A stretch of DNA of 12,115 bases, from positions 1-12,115 of the forward strand of contig DIVG01000070.1 of NCBI GenBank assembly GCA_002422425.1, given 5' to 3'. The notes below the pieces were generated by a model that was given only the letters and a program-made list of their open reading frames with translations, searched no databases and had not been told where the DNA came from. The stretch is from Akkermansiaceae bacterium UBA6138. GTDB lineage: Bacteria > Verrucomicrobiota > Verrucomicrobiia > Verrucomicrobiales > DEV007. Below, one piece after another: positions 1-6,668 of the stretch (the first letter of the stretch is position 1; the number at the start of each line of letters is the position of its first letter). Position numbers and translations under genes: made by a program.

Positions 1-384
1 CCCTCGCGCGAGGAGAATCTCGCCGTCGTTCCCGCCCTGCGGAAAAATCACGCGGCGCTCTGGAACATCGCGGTCGAACCGAAGACCGGCCATGGTCCCG
101 GGGAAAAGACCTGGCCGCTCGTGTTTTCGTTTCTCCGCCACACCTTCGCCGCGCGCGTGCCGGCCGATGCCGATCCGCGGAAGGGACCCGTGAAGCTCAA
201 GACTCCCGCGCCCGAGAGCGGCTACCTCGGTGAAAACTGGGAATCCGCGAAGGGCGGTTATCAGGAGCTGACCATCGCGCCCTTCGCCAAATTTTCCGGA
301 GACAAGGGTGCCGCCTCCTGGCTCGTCAACGCCGCCTACGCCGCCGACTGGCAGGCGTTTCAGCGGGAGGGGGAGGTGAAGTGA
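1..384 (+). CDS. C-terminal part of a probable alpha/beta hydrolase (5' truncated)
   Basis: The frame is open from base 1 to the TGA at 382-384, so the gene begins upstream of the window and only about 127 codons are visible. The GTG at 121 lies inside this continuous frame and is unlikely to be the start. The visible part contains the segment WNIAVEPKTGHGPGEKTW followed by a helix-like stretch (FSFLRHTFAAR). The His in GHGPG sits where the catalytic His of esterase-type or dienelactone-hydrolase-like alpha/beta hydrolases usually lies, shortly before the last helix. About 80 further residues follow it, a tail longer than in minimal alpha/beta hydrolases, rich in Gly, Ala and Lys. The nucleophile and acid residues would be upstream, so the family call is an inference from this short segment. 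It runs in the same direction as the sialidase-like gene but is separated from it by 485 bp, so it is probably a separate transcription unit. Confidence 0.55.
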   Translation, partial: PSREENLAVVPALRKNHAALWNIAVEPKTGHGPGEKTWPLVFSFLRHTFAARVPADADPRKGPVKLKTPAPESGYLGENWESAKGGYQELTIAPFAKFSGDKGAASWLVNAAYAADWQAFQREGEVK

Positions 385-869
385 TAAAGAAAGAACGATC
401 AGGACTCCGCGAGAAAGTCATGCAATTCAGGACTTGAACTCCCGAATTGCATAAAAGCCGCAGCACATTGCCACCATGTCCGAACACGACCTGGCGCATT
501 TGGTAGAGCTGTGGTTGCTTCAAGGAAAAGATGGATATCGATCGCCTCCAAAAACGCACGACGGCTTGCGTGGAACCAACGTGCTGGCTCATGCACGTGC
601 CATTTGCCATCTCTTCGGAGTCATCCTGGATGGTTTTCTTTTTGGAATGATGAACCGGGCGGAGGCCCGAGCGTGTAAGTCGGAATCGTTGAGGAAATGG
701 AGCGCCTCGGTCGGCACAGGGGAGGGTCTCACCGGCAAGAACGGCATGGGGCAACTCGCCACCAGCCAACCTTCCCGGTATGCGGCAAAGAACAAAGGGA
801 GGCGAGGAACGTGAATCGGATTGAAAAGCGGAACCGGACACGGTTTGCTGGCGGCCGGAGCCATCGCCT
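385..869. other. 485-bp intergenic region without a convincing gene
   Basis: This stretch is visibly less GC-rich than the flanking genes. Open frames exist on both strands (for example 476-814 on + and 326-841 on -). Their translations show no domain, signal peptide or ribosome-binding site that I recognise, and the minus-strand frame runs back into the end of the upstream hydrolase gene. The region has a 12-position inverted repeat at 420-452 and small perfect hairpins at 554-571, 579-598 and 656-669. It must contain the promoter of the sialidase-like gene at 870. A weak -35-like TTGAAA is present at 821-826, with only a poor -10 match (TTTGCT, 844-849) at the right distance. It could hold a decayed gene, a small RNA or only regulatory DNA. 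Confidence 0.5.
420..452. repeat. Inverted repeat / stem-loop after the truncated hydrolase gene
   Basis: ATGCAATTCAGG (420-431) pairs with CCCGAATTGCAT (441-452) around a 9-nt loop, giving 11 of 12 paired positions with one A-C mismatch. It begins 36 bp after the hydrolase stop codon, so it may act as a transcript-end or stability element. It lacks a GC-rich stem and a clear T tract (the sequence after it is AAAAGCC), so it is not a textbook intrinsic terminator. The long AT-rich symmetric arms would equally suit a protein-binding operator. Confidence 0.45.
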
Positions 870-3737
870 ATGCCAAATCAAACATCGATCCGCCTTTCTT
901 TCTTCCTGTCCGCATGGCTTTCTCTCTCGTCCGTCGCGGCGATGGCGGAGGAGACGCGGCATCTCCCGCTCGACCAGCCCGAGTCGGCGGAGTGGACCAT
1001 CCACGGCCGCGCCGAAACGGTGCCCGGCGCAAAAGGCGGCGCCCTGCAGCTCGATGGCCGCTCCCTCATCGAGGTGAAGGACTCCGCCGCGACCGGCTCC
1101 GGCGCGGAGGGCTTCAGCTTCGTGCTATGGTGCAATCCCTTCCACGTGCGCGACAGCCAGCACATGATCGTGGCGAAAAACCGCTACGGTAAAGGCAAGC
1201 GCGAGTGGGGCGTGATGATCGACAAGGACGGGAAATTCCGCCTTTACCTGTGGCAGGGGAAATGGACGACGGTGGAGGCGAAGACGTTACCCAAGCCCGG
1301 ACACTGGCATCAGGTCGGGGTCGTCGTTCGAGCGGAAAGCGCCGAACTCTGGCTCGACGGCCGGCGCGAGGGCCGCATTGATCTGGCTGCTCCCGTCGCC
1401 GCCACGGCGGCACCTCTCACCCTCGGCGGTGTCCTCGATGGATCGCCCCGGCAGACCTGGTTCGGGGCGCTGGACGACTTCCGGCTTTTCGATCGGGCGC
1501 TCTCCGAGGCGGAAATGGCGGCGCTCTACGAGCCCGTCGCGGCGACGTTGGAGATTCCGGAGATGCCGCTGCCTGAGGCGATGCAGGCTCATCCTTTCTG
1601 GACCCGCGTCGGTGCGGAGGACGCGGAGCAGGATCGCAGTCTCACGCTCTTCGACGGTCGCAGCCCCGACAAGCTCGCCTGCGACACGACCCTGCGTCGC
1701 ATGCCAGACGGCTCGTGGGTTCACGTCATGCTCGGCGGCGGGGACAAGGAGCCCGATCCGCGCAACGGCGTTTTTCTCCAGCGCAGCCTCGACGAGGGCG
1801 GCACCTGGAGCGCGCTCGAGCGGCTCGACTTCGGCTTTCCGAAAGACGGCGACACCCGAGCCCTCGTGCCCACCGAGCTGATGGTGCATGACGGTCGCTG
1901 CACCCTCTACTTCGCGACGCACGACGGCACCTTCGGCGGCTGGAAAAGCTGGTCGGTCGCGAGCGACGATTCCTGCAAAAGCTGGGGCTCGCCGCAGCCG
2001 CTGCCGGGACGCCTGCACGACCGCACCTTCATCCGCAATCTTGTCGTCACCCGCGACGGGCGCCTCCTCCTGCCTTTCCAACACTACGAAGACGCGCCCC
2101 GCAGCGCGTCGGTCAATGGTGTCCTCATCAGCGTCGACGGCGGGCGAACCTGGAGCGAGCATGGCAACATCCGCCTCACCGACAACCGCGCCTACCAGGG
2201 CTGGGCGGAAAACAACGTCGTCGAACTGCTCGACGGCCGCATCGCCATGATCATCCGCGCCGACGGGCTCGGCGGCGTCCTCTATCAGGCCGAGTCCTCC
2301 GATGGAGGTCTCACCTGGCCCGCGCTCGCCACGAAGACCGGAATCCCCAATCCCGGATCCAAGGCCACACTCTACGGTCTCGGCGGCAACAGCGTGGCCC
2401 TGCTGCACAATCCGAATCCCCGCACGCGTTCGCCGCTGGCGCTGTGGATCAGCTTTGACGGCATGAAGACCTGGCCCTACCAACGCATCCTGAGCGGCGA
2501 CCTGGAAGGGCGCTTCAACTACCCCGACGGATTCGTCAGCGCCGACAAACGGTGGCTGCATTTCGCCTTCGATCACAATCGCGACAAAGCCATCCTCGTG
2601 AGCGCGCGCCTGCCGGAGATTCCCGCACTCTGGGACGACGTCAGGCCTCTGCCCGGGGCGGCCGATCTGCCCGTGCTCGAAGGGGTGCGCTTTTCGGTGA
2701 TCAAACCCTACGAGTTCCAAAAGGACGGGTATCGTTTCCTCCACGGGGTCGGCCTCGGCTTTCACCGTGGCAAACTCTACGCCAGCTTCGGCCACAATCA
2801 GGGCGGTGAAAACACCGACACCGAAGAGGCGCGCTTTTGTGTGAGTGAAGACGATGGAAAAAGCTGGAGCGAGGTGCGCACGATGGACGCCGGCGAAGGC
2901 CCCGTCGGAGTCAGTCACGGCAGCTTCCTTTCCCATGATGGCAAGCTCTGGGCCTTCATGGGCGCCTACACCGGCACCATGCAGGGCATCCACACACGCG
3001 CCTACCGGCTCAACGAAACATCCGGCACCTTCGAGCCGCTCGGCACCGTCATCGAAGGCGGATTCTGGCCCATGCAGGAGCCGCTGCGCATGGACGACGG
3101 CAACTGGATCATGGCCGGCATCACCGCAGGGGTGTATGATGAAAAAGGGACCCATCCCGCCGCTGTCGCGATCAGTCGGGGCGACGACTTCACGAAGTGG
3201 GATCTCATCCCCATCGCCCCCGTGCCCGGGCTCCCGATGTGGGGCGAGTCCACCGTCATCGTCGAGGGCAAACGCGTCACCAGCATCAGTCGTTACGGAG
3301 CCGAGGCCCGCGCCCTCGTCGCGACGAGCGCGGACTACGGCCGCACCTGGAGCGCGATGCGTCCCTCCAACCTGCCCATGACGACGAGCAAACCCTACGC
3401 GGGCACGCTCAGCGACGGACGGCGTTACCTCGTGTGCAGCAGCAGCGCCGACGGGGGTAAACGGCGCGCGCCTCTCACCATCGCGCTCAGCGAACCGGGC
3501 GCGACAGCGTTTTCTGAAATCCACGTCATCCGCCACGCCCTTTTCCCCGGGGGCCCCGGCGAGAGCCACGAGCGCGCCAGCCTCTCCTACCCCTACGCCA
3601 TCGAGCGCGGGGGATTCCTCTACGTGGGGTATTCCAACAACGGCGGCAACGTCGGCCGCATCGGCGAAGGGCGCGAACTCTGGAACAACAACAGCGCCGA
3701 ACTCGCGGTGATCCCCCTCAGTGAACTCGGTCGCTGA
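870..3737 (+). CDS. Exported LamG-like + double sialidase-type (BNR) propeller protein
   Basis: This 955-residue protein is probably a secreted glycoside hydrolase or glycan-binding protein of the sialidase superfamily. The N-terminus has a Sec signal peptide with a hydrophobic stretch at about residues 8-24 and a likely cut after SVAAMA (A26). Residues ~30-223 look like a concanavalin-A/LamG-type jelly roll (LQLDGRSLIEV, FSFVLWCNP, WLDGRREGRI, GALDDFRLFDRALS). Residues ~255-585 form a first propeller region with Asp-box repeats: SLDEGGTW (306), SVDGGRTW (421), SSDGGLTW (476), SFDGMKTW (528). Residues ~605-950 form a second with SEDDGKSW (659) and SADYGRTW (820), ending in a Tyr-containing strand LSYPYAIERGGFLYVGYS (905). 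The ATG at 870 is preceded by GGAG at 857-860, 9 nt away. The gene stands alone, convergent with the next. The superfamily call is firm. True sialic-acid specificity is not shown, since related propellers bind or cut other sugars. Confidence 0.85.
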   Translation: MPNQTSIRLSFFLSAWLSLSSVAAMAEETRHLPLDQPESAEWTIHGRAETVPGAKGGALQLDGRSLIEVKDSAATGSGAEGFSFVLWCNPFHVRDSQHMIVAKNRYGKGKREWGVMIDKDGKFRLYLWQGKWTTVEAKTLPKPGHWHQVGVVVRAESAELWLDGRREGRIDLAAPVAATAAPLTLGGVLDGSPRQTWFGALDDFRLFDRALSEAEMAALYEPVAATLEIPEMPLPEAMQAHPFWTRVGAEDAEQDRSLTLFDGRSPDKLACDTTLRRMPDGSWVHVMLGGGDKEPDPRNGVFLQRSLDEGGTWSALERLDFGFPKDGDTRALVPTELMVHDGRCTLYFATHDGTFGGWKSWSVASDDSCKSWGSPQPLPGRLHDRTFIRNLVVTRDGRLLLPFQHYEDAPRSASVNGVLISVDGGRTWSEHGNIRLTDNRAYQGWAENNVVELLDGRIAMIIRADGLGGVLYQAESSDGGLTWPALATKTGIPNPGSKATLYGLGGNSVALLHNPNPRTRSPLALWISFDGMKTWPYQRILSGDLEGRFNYPDGFVSADKRWLHFAFDHNRDKAILVSARLPEIPALWDDVRPLPGAADLPVLEGVRFSVIKPYEFQKDGYRFLHGVGLGFHRGKLYASFGHNQGGENTDTEEARFCVSEDDGKSWSEVRTMDAGEGPVGVSHGSFLSHDGKLWAFMGAYTGTMQGIHTRAYRLNETSGTFEPLGTVIEGGFWPMQEPLRMDDGNWIMAGITAGVYDEKGTHPAAVAISRGDDFTKWDLIPIAPVPGLPMWGESTVIVEGKRVTSISRYGAEARALVATSADYGRTWSAMRPSNLPMTTSKPYAGTLSDGRRYLVCSSSADGGKRRAPLTIALSEPGATAFSEIHVIRHALFPGGPGESHERASLSYPYAIERGGFLYVGYSNNGGNVGRIGEGRELWNNNSAELAVIPLSELGR

Positions 3738-3863
3738 GACCGCCTCGACCGTTTCCCCTGTGCTCGCGGTTGCTTCTATCCTGCGATGAGCCGCGGCCCT
3801 CATTCAACTTTGTTGAGTGATCGACCATACAGGGTTGAATGCGGTGTGGGGCGGCGACTCCCT
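3738..3863. other. Convergent intergenic gap with inverted repeats (possible shared terminator)
   Basis: This 126-bp gap lies between the 3' ends of the sialidase-like (+) and nucleoside-hydrolase-like (-) genes. CATTCAAC at 3801-3808 is perfectly complementary to GTTGAATG at 3834-3841. The same left arm can instead fold locally, TCAAC (3804-3808) with GTTGA (3812-3816) around TTT. Either structure could mark transcript ends for both directions. Neither has a GC-rich stem followed by a T run, so factor-independent termination is unproven. Confidence 0.35.
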
Positions 3864-4856
3864 TCAGTGGTCGGTCCGCTTCGGTGCCGCCGCGAGCAGT
3901 TCGCCGATGAGCGCTTCGAGTTCGCGCGGATTGCCTTTGATGCGGACATACCGGTGCCGCTTTTTCCAGTCCGTATTCCACTGGCAGTGGCCGTCCGAGT
4001 CGAAGACGACGCGACCGCCGTCGACCACGTTCCAGTATTGCTCCTGCGGGCCGCGCACCGCGAGCAGGACCGTCGCGAGGTCGTGATTCGGTTTGCCGAT
4101 CTCGAGGGAGGGACGCTCGTGATGGAGACGCAGTTCATAGGCGCGGCGCACCGGATTTTCCTTCGGGCTCGCGAGCAGTTCGGGGCCGTTGATCATTGCC
4201 GCCCCGACTTCGTAGCCCTGCCATACGACGGGAGTGGGCCACTCGTTCGTCACCGTCGCGGCGGCGGCGGGATCGAGCTTGATGTTTGTCTCGGGCCGCG
4301 CCGTGCGGGGGAAGCCGCCCCCCATCACGTAGAGGATTTTCACCTTCGCCTTCACGAGATCGGGCTCGGCGCGGATGAGATCCTCGAGGTTGCTGAGCGC
4401 GCCCACACTGCAGATCACGACCGATCCGTCGGCCTCGCGGGAAAGGGTCTCCCGATAGACTGCGAGGGCGTCCGGCATGGCGTCGTCGGGTTTTGCCCCG
4501 TGGGGAAACTCGTCGCGCAGGGCGGCGCAGTAAGCGCTCGGACGTCCCTTGCGCGCGGCCCCGGTGGCGCCGTCCTTGTCGGTGCCGATGGGGATGTCGC
4601 CGCGTCCGTACCAGGTATTGATCGCGTCCGCCGCCGCCGCCGAAGCGTTCGAGGGGTCTTTGCGGTTCGTCACGATCGCGAGGATCTCCGCCTCCCCGAG
4701 GTCGGCGAGGGCATGCAGCACCGCGAGGGCCCCGGCGTCGTCACAGTCGTTCGCCATGTCCGTGTCAAAGATCACCTTCACCGGCTCCGCTCCGGCGGAG
4801 AGGCAGGTGAGGGAGAGCGCGAGGAGAAGGGTGGGGGCGAGGGTTGGGGGAGTCAT
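3864..4856 (-). CDS. Exported nucleoside-hydrolase-family protein
   Basis: This 330-residue protein belongs to the inosine-uridine-preferring nucleoside hydrolase fold (PF01156-like), which uses a bound Ca2+ to hydrolyse the N-glycosidic bond of ribosides. The N-terminal metal motif is DTDMANDCDDAGAL at residues 31-44. This is a DTDxxNDxDD variant with two extra residues compared with the classical DxDPGxDD. Further family marks are GGGF (179-182), the Asn-containing ETNIKLDP (189-196), and NHDLA at 257-261, where H258 and D259 match the late active-site His-Asp pair. Residues 1-23 form a Sec signal peptide (hydrophobic LLLALSLTCL, probable cut after SAGA), so it acts outside the cytoplasm. 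I chose the ATG at 4854-4856 because it starts this signal peptide. The frame runs upstream to 5009, but that extension reads through an 8-bp tandem repeat. No Shine-Dalgarno is evident. Substrate is uncertain, because exported members may act on compounds other than nucleosides. Confidence 0.85.
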   Translation of the reverse strand: MTPPTLAPTLLLALSLTCLSAGAEPVKVIFDTDMANDCDDAGALAVLHALADLGEAEILAIVTNRKDPSNASAAAADAINTWYGRGDIPIGTDKDGATGAARKGRPSAYCAALRDEFPHGAKPDDAMPDALAVYRETLSREADGSVVICSVGALSNLEDLIRAEPDLVKAKVKILYVMGGGFPRTARPETNIKLDPAAAATVTNEWPTPVVWQGYEVGAAMINGPELLASPKENPVRRAYELRLHHERPSLEIGKPNHDLATVLLAVRGPQEQYWNVVDGGRVVFDSDGHCQWNTDWKKRHRYVRIKGNPRELEALIGELLAAAPKRTDH

Positions 4857-5015
4857 GGAACACGCGCAGCGGGTAGCTGGAGCGAAGCGAAAGCAAACGG
4901 CGGAGCAGTGGAGCAGTGGAGCAGTGGAGCAGTGCGAAAGCAATGGGAGAAAGTGGAATGATTCGGTCGCCGGTAGGGTGGTGCAAGGTCCGTGTTTTTG
5001 AACCCCCATTCCACC
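4857..5015. other. 159-bp gap: leader of the nucleoside-hydrolase-like gene
   Basis: This gap separates two minus-strand genes: the ceramidase-like gene ends at 5016 and the nucleoside-hydrolase-like gene begins at 4856. It contains the octamer tandem repeat described separately. It also holds an 8-bp perfect inverted repeat, GTGGAATG (4953-4960) with CATTCCAC (5007-5014). The spacing is wide enough for a separate promoter, but none is obvious. Co-transcription of the two genes is possible but not shown. Confidence 0.4.
4902..4934. repeat. Tandem repeat, 8-bp unit, four copies
   Basis: GGAGCAGT is repeated perfectly at 4902-4909, 4910-4917, 4918-4925 and 4926-4933, followed by one more G of a fifth unit. 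On the transcribed (minus) strand the unit reads ACTGCTCC. The array ends 45 bp upstream of the chosen start of the nucleoside-hydrolase-like gene. Perfect copies of a short unit suggest recent slippage expansion and likely copy-number variation between strains. A unit of eight is not a multiple of three, so if translation began further upstream a change of one copy would shift the frame. Confidence 0.9.
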
Positions 5016-6458
5016 TCACCGCACCCGCCCCAAAAGCTCCAGAATCTTCTCCGTGATCCTCACCGAGGCTTCACGTTCGACGCGGTTGGTGCCGAGCCAG
5101 GTTTCGTAGCCGCCGAGGTCGAGTTGAGCGGGAGTGGGGAGGTAGCCGTTGCTGCCGTTGGCGATCGTGGTGGTGAAGGTGTCGGGGAAAGGGCTGCGGG
5201 CTTTGATCTCCAGTCCGGTCTCGGTGAAGACTTCAAAGGGGATCGCGGCGATGCCGAGTTCGCCGATGCGGAAGACCTGCAAAAGACATTTAACCGTGCC
5301 GGGCTGCGCGTCGCGGGCGCTCAGGGTACGCTCGGCGTAGGGTTTTTCGAGGAGGTGCGCGGCTTCGGCGTCCGCGGGTTTGGCGAGCACGGCCCCGGCC
5401 CATTGCACCATCTCCGGCGTGGGGCGTCGCACCGCCAGCTCGAGCTCGTCGGTCGCGGCCCGCAGGAGCACATCGTCGCGGTGCTCGAGGGTTTCGCGGA
5501 CACGCAGCACCTCGGCGGCGAGATCGCCGGCGACGAGCCGGATCTTTTCGTAGGGTTCGCGTTTCACCGCGGGAGTGTTGCCGCTGTAGTCGTTGTTGTT
5601 GACGTCGCCGCAGGGACCGTTCGCGAGCAGTCCGACGACGGGCGGGTGGTCGCCGTCCGTCGCGAGGGCCGCCTCGATCCGGCGGCAGAATTCCCCGAAG
5701 TAGTCCGCCGAGATCTCTTCGCGCGGGACCCCGCCGACGTAGTGGAGCCAGTAGTTCGCCATCAGGGCGATCTGGCGTCCGTCGGCGGCCTGCACGGACA
5801 GACAATAGACTTCCGGATTGGTCGGACCGGCCGGACCGGCGAGACGGTGCCGCAGGAGACTGCCCGGGTTCATCACGGCGCGGTCTTCGCCGCCAAAGGG
5901 ATTGGGGTTGGTCATTCCTTCTTTGAGGAGCCAGCGGCGGTTGAAGACGTGCTGCGGCACTTCGCCCGACCCCCAGGCGATACGGGCGGGCTCAAGCTGA
6001 GCGAGGGCGCGGCGCACCCCGTCGACGACGCGCGAGACGAGCAGGGCGCGGTAGTGGATCGATTCGTCGGGACTCGCGACAGGCGAGACGCTGGAGTGGG
6101 TGTGGGTGCCGGAAAACATCTGGTTCGCCGCGGGGATGCCGGTGGCGGCCTCGATTTTCTGTTTTGCCTCGTCCCAGACATCACGCGCCAGCGAGATAGT
6201 GTCGGCCACGACAAAAACCAGTTTTGTGGTGCCGTCGTCGAGGACGAGGCAGCGGGCGTGCAGTTCGTCATGCACCTGCGCCGCGAGCGGACGCGGAGCA
6301 AAGTTCCCCACGATCTCCATTCCCAGGGGCGGTGTGATGTTGCTCGCGGCTGCTCCGGCGCGGAAAACGGGGGTCGTCTCCTGACCACGGAGAGAGCCGG
6401 GCGCGGCGGCGAGGAGGAGGAGGAGTGCGGGAGTGAGAAGACGGCGGTGGCGGTTCAT
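5016..6458 (-). CDS. Exported neutral/alkaline ceramidase-like protein
   Basis: This 480-residue protein resembles the N-terminal domain of neutral/alkaline non-lysosomal ceramidases (PF04734), zinc amidases that split ceramide into sphingosine and fatty acid. Residues 1-25 form a Sec signal peptide (MNRHRRLL, then ALLLLLAAAPG). Family marks are AGAAASNITPPLGMEIVG (34-51), GTHTHSS (117-123, metal His), NYWLHYVGG (235-243, second metal His), NGPCGDVNNND (280-290), PFEVFTETG (407-415, metal Glu) and NGSNGYLPTP (434-443, metal Tyr). The nucleophile motif of characterised ceramidases is GDVSPN; here it reads GDVNNN, so the catalytic Ser is absent. The separate C-terminal Ig-like domain of canonical ceramidases is also missing, as the protein ends soon after the Tyr motif. 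The start is the ATG at 6456-6458. A GTG at 6503 would add 15 residues and spoil the signal peptide. The substrate may not be ceramide. Confidence 0.8.
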   Translation of the reverse strand: MNRHRRLLTPALLLLLAAAPGSLRGQETTPVFRAGAAASNITPPLGMEIVGNFAPRPLAAQVHDELHARCLVLDDGTTKLVFVVADTISLARDVWDEAKQKIEAATGIPAANQMFSGTHTHSSVSPVASPDESIHYRALLVSRVVDGVRRALAQLEPARIAWGSGEVPQHVFNRRWLLKEGMTNPNPFGGEDRAVMNPGSLLRHRLAGPAGPTNPEVYCLSVQAADGRQIALMANYWLHYVGGVPREEISADYFGEFCRRIEAALATDGDHPPVVGLLANGPCGDVNNNDYSGNTPAVKREPYEKIRLVAGDLAAEVLRVRETLEHRDDVLLRAATDELELAVRRPTPEMVQWAGAVLAKPADAEAAHLLEKPYAERTLSARDAQPGTVKCLLQVFRIGELGIAAIPFEVFTETGLEIKARSPFPDTFTTTIANGSNGYLPTPAQLDLGGYETWLGTNRVEREASVRITEKILELLGRVR

Positions 6459-6668
6459 GAAGATGGGCGGCGGTGCGCGTTTTGGATGGATTGAGAGAAG
6501 CACGGGCGGTGCAACCCGGGCAAGGAGGAATGAGGCGCGAATGCGGAGTGGGGCGCCCTTCCGTCCGCCGCCATGGGGACGCGTTCATGGCCAAGATGAG
6601 GATGTTCGCTTTCCGATGAACCTTTATCATAGCAAGACCAGATTTTTCTCTGCTTTTTTACGGGAGAC
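6459..6668. promoter_or_regulatory. Divergent intergenic region with promoters for both flanking genes
   Basis: These 210 bp lie between the starts of the ceramidase-like gene (-) and the cytochrome-DUF1501-esterase cluster (+), so both promoters should be here. The part from about 6600 to 6660 is clearly AT-richer than the rest. It contains TATCAT at 6625-6630, a five-of-six match to a -10 box about 39 bp before the cluster start, but without a recognisable -35. A strong Shine-Dalgarno-like AAGGAGG at 6522-6528 is not linked to either flanking gene. It precedes a 29-codon frame starting at 6530 with only 1 nt spacing. Confidence 0.5.

Noticed and set aside
418..450. tRNA-like 3' end on the minus strand (GGGAGTTCAAGTCC)
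   Set aside because: The GTTCAAGT loop resembles a T-arm, but the flanking five-base stem does not pair correctly and no D-arm, anticodon arm or matching acceptor strand is present.
476..814. 112-codon plus-strand frame in the intergenic region
   Set aside because: It has no ribosome-binding site, no recognisable domain and mixed composition. Competing open frames exist on the other strand, so I could not support it as a gene.
1287..3803. 838-codon open frame on the minus strand, antisense to the sialidase-like gene
   Set aside because: It is a by-product of high-GC third-position bias. The translation has no recognisable domain or motif, while the plus strand encodes a clear LamG and Asp-box protein.
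4902..4934. CRISPR-like array
   Set aside because: The units are 8 bp and directly adjacent without spacers, so it is a simple tandem repeat.
3786..4961. 391-codon plus-strand frame opposite the nucleoside-hydrolase-like gene
   Set aside because: Its translation is low-complexity and Arg/Val/Gly-rich with no domain, and the opposite strand has clear family motifs and a signal peptide.
4857..5009. 51-residue N-terminal extension of the nucleoside-hydrolase-like protein
   Set aside because: It reads through the octamer repeat with low-complexity Ser/Cys/Leu sequence, and it would place the signal peptide internally.
4992..6494. 500-codon plus-strand frame opposite the ceramidase-like gene
   Set aside because: It is a shadow frame without motifs. 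The minus strand carries the metal-binding motifs of the family.
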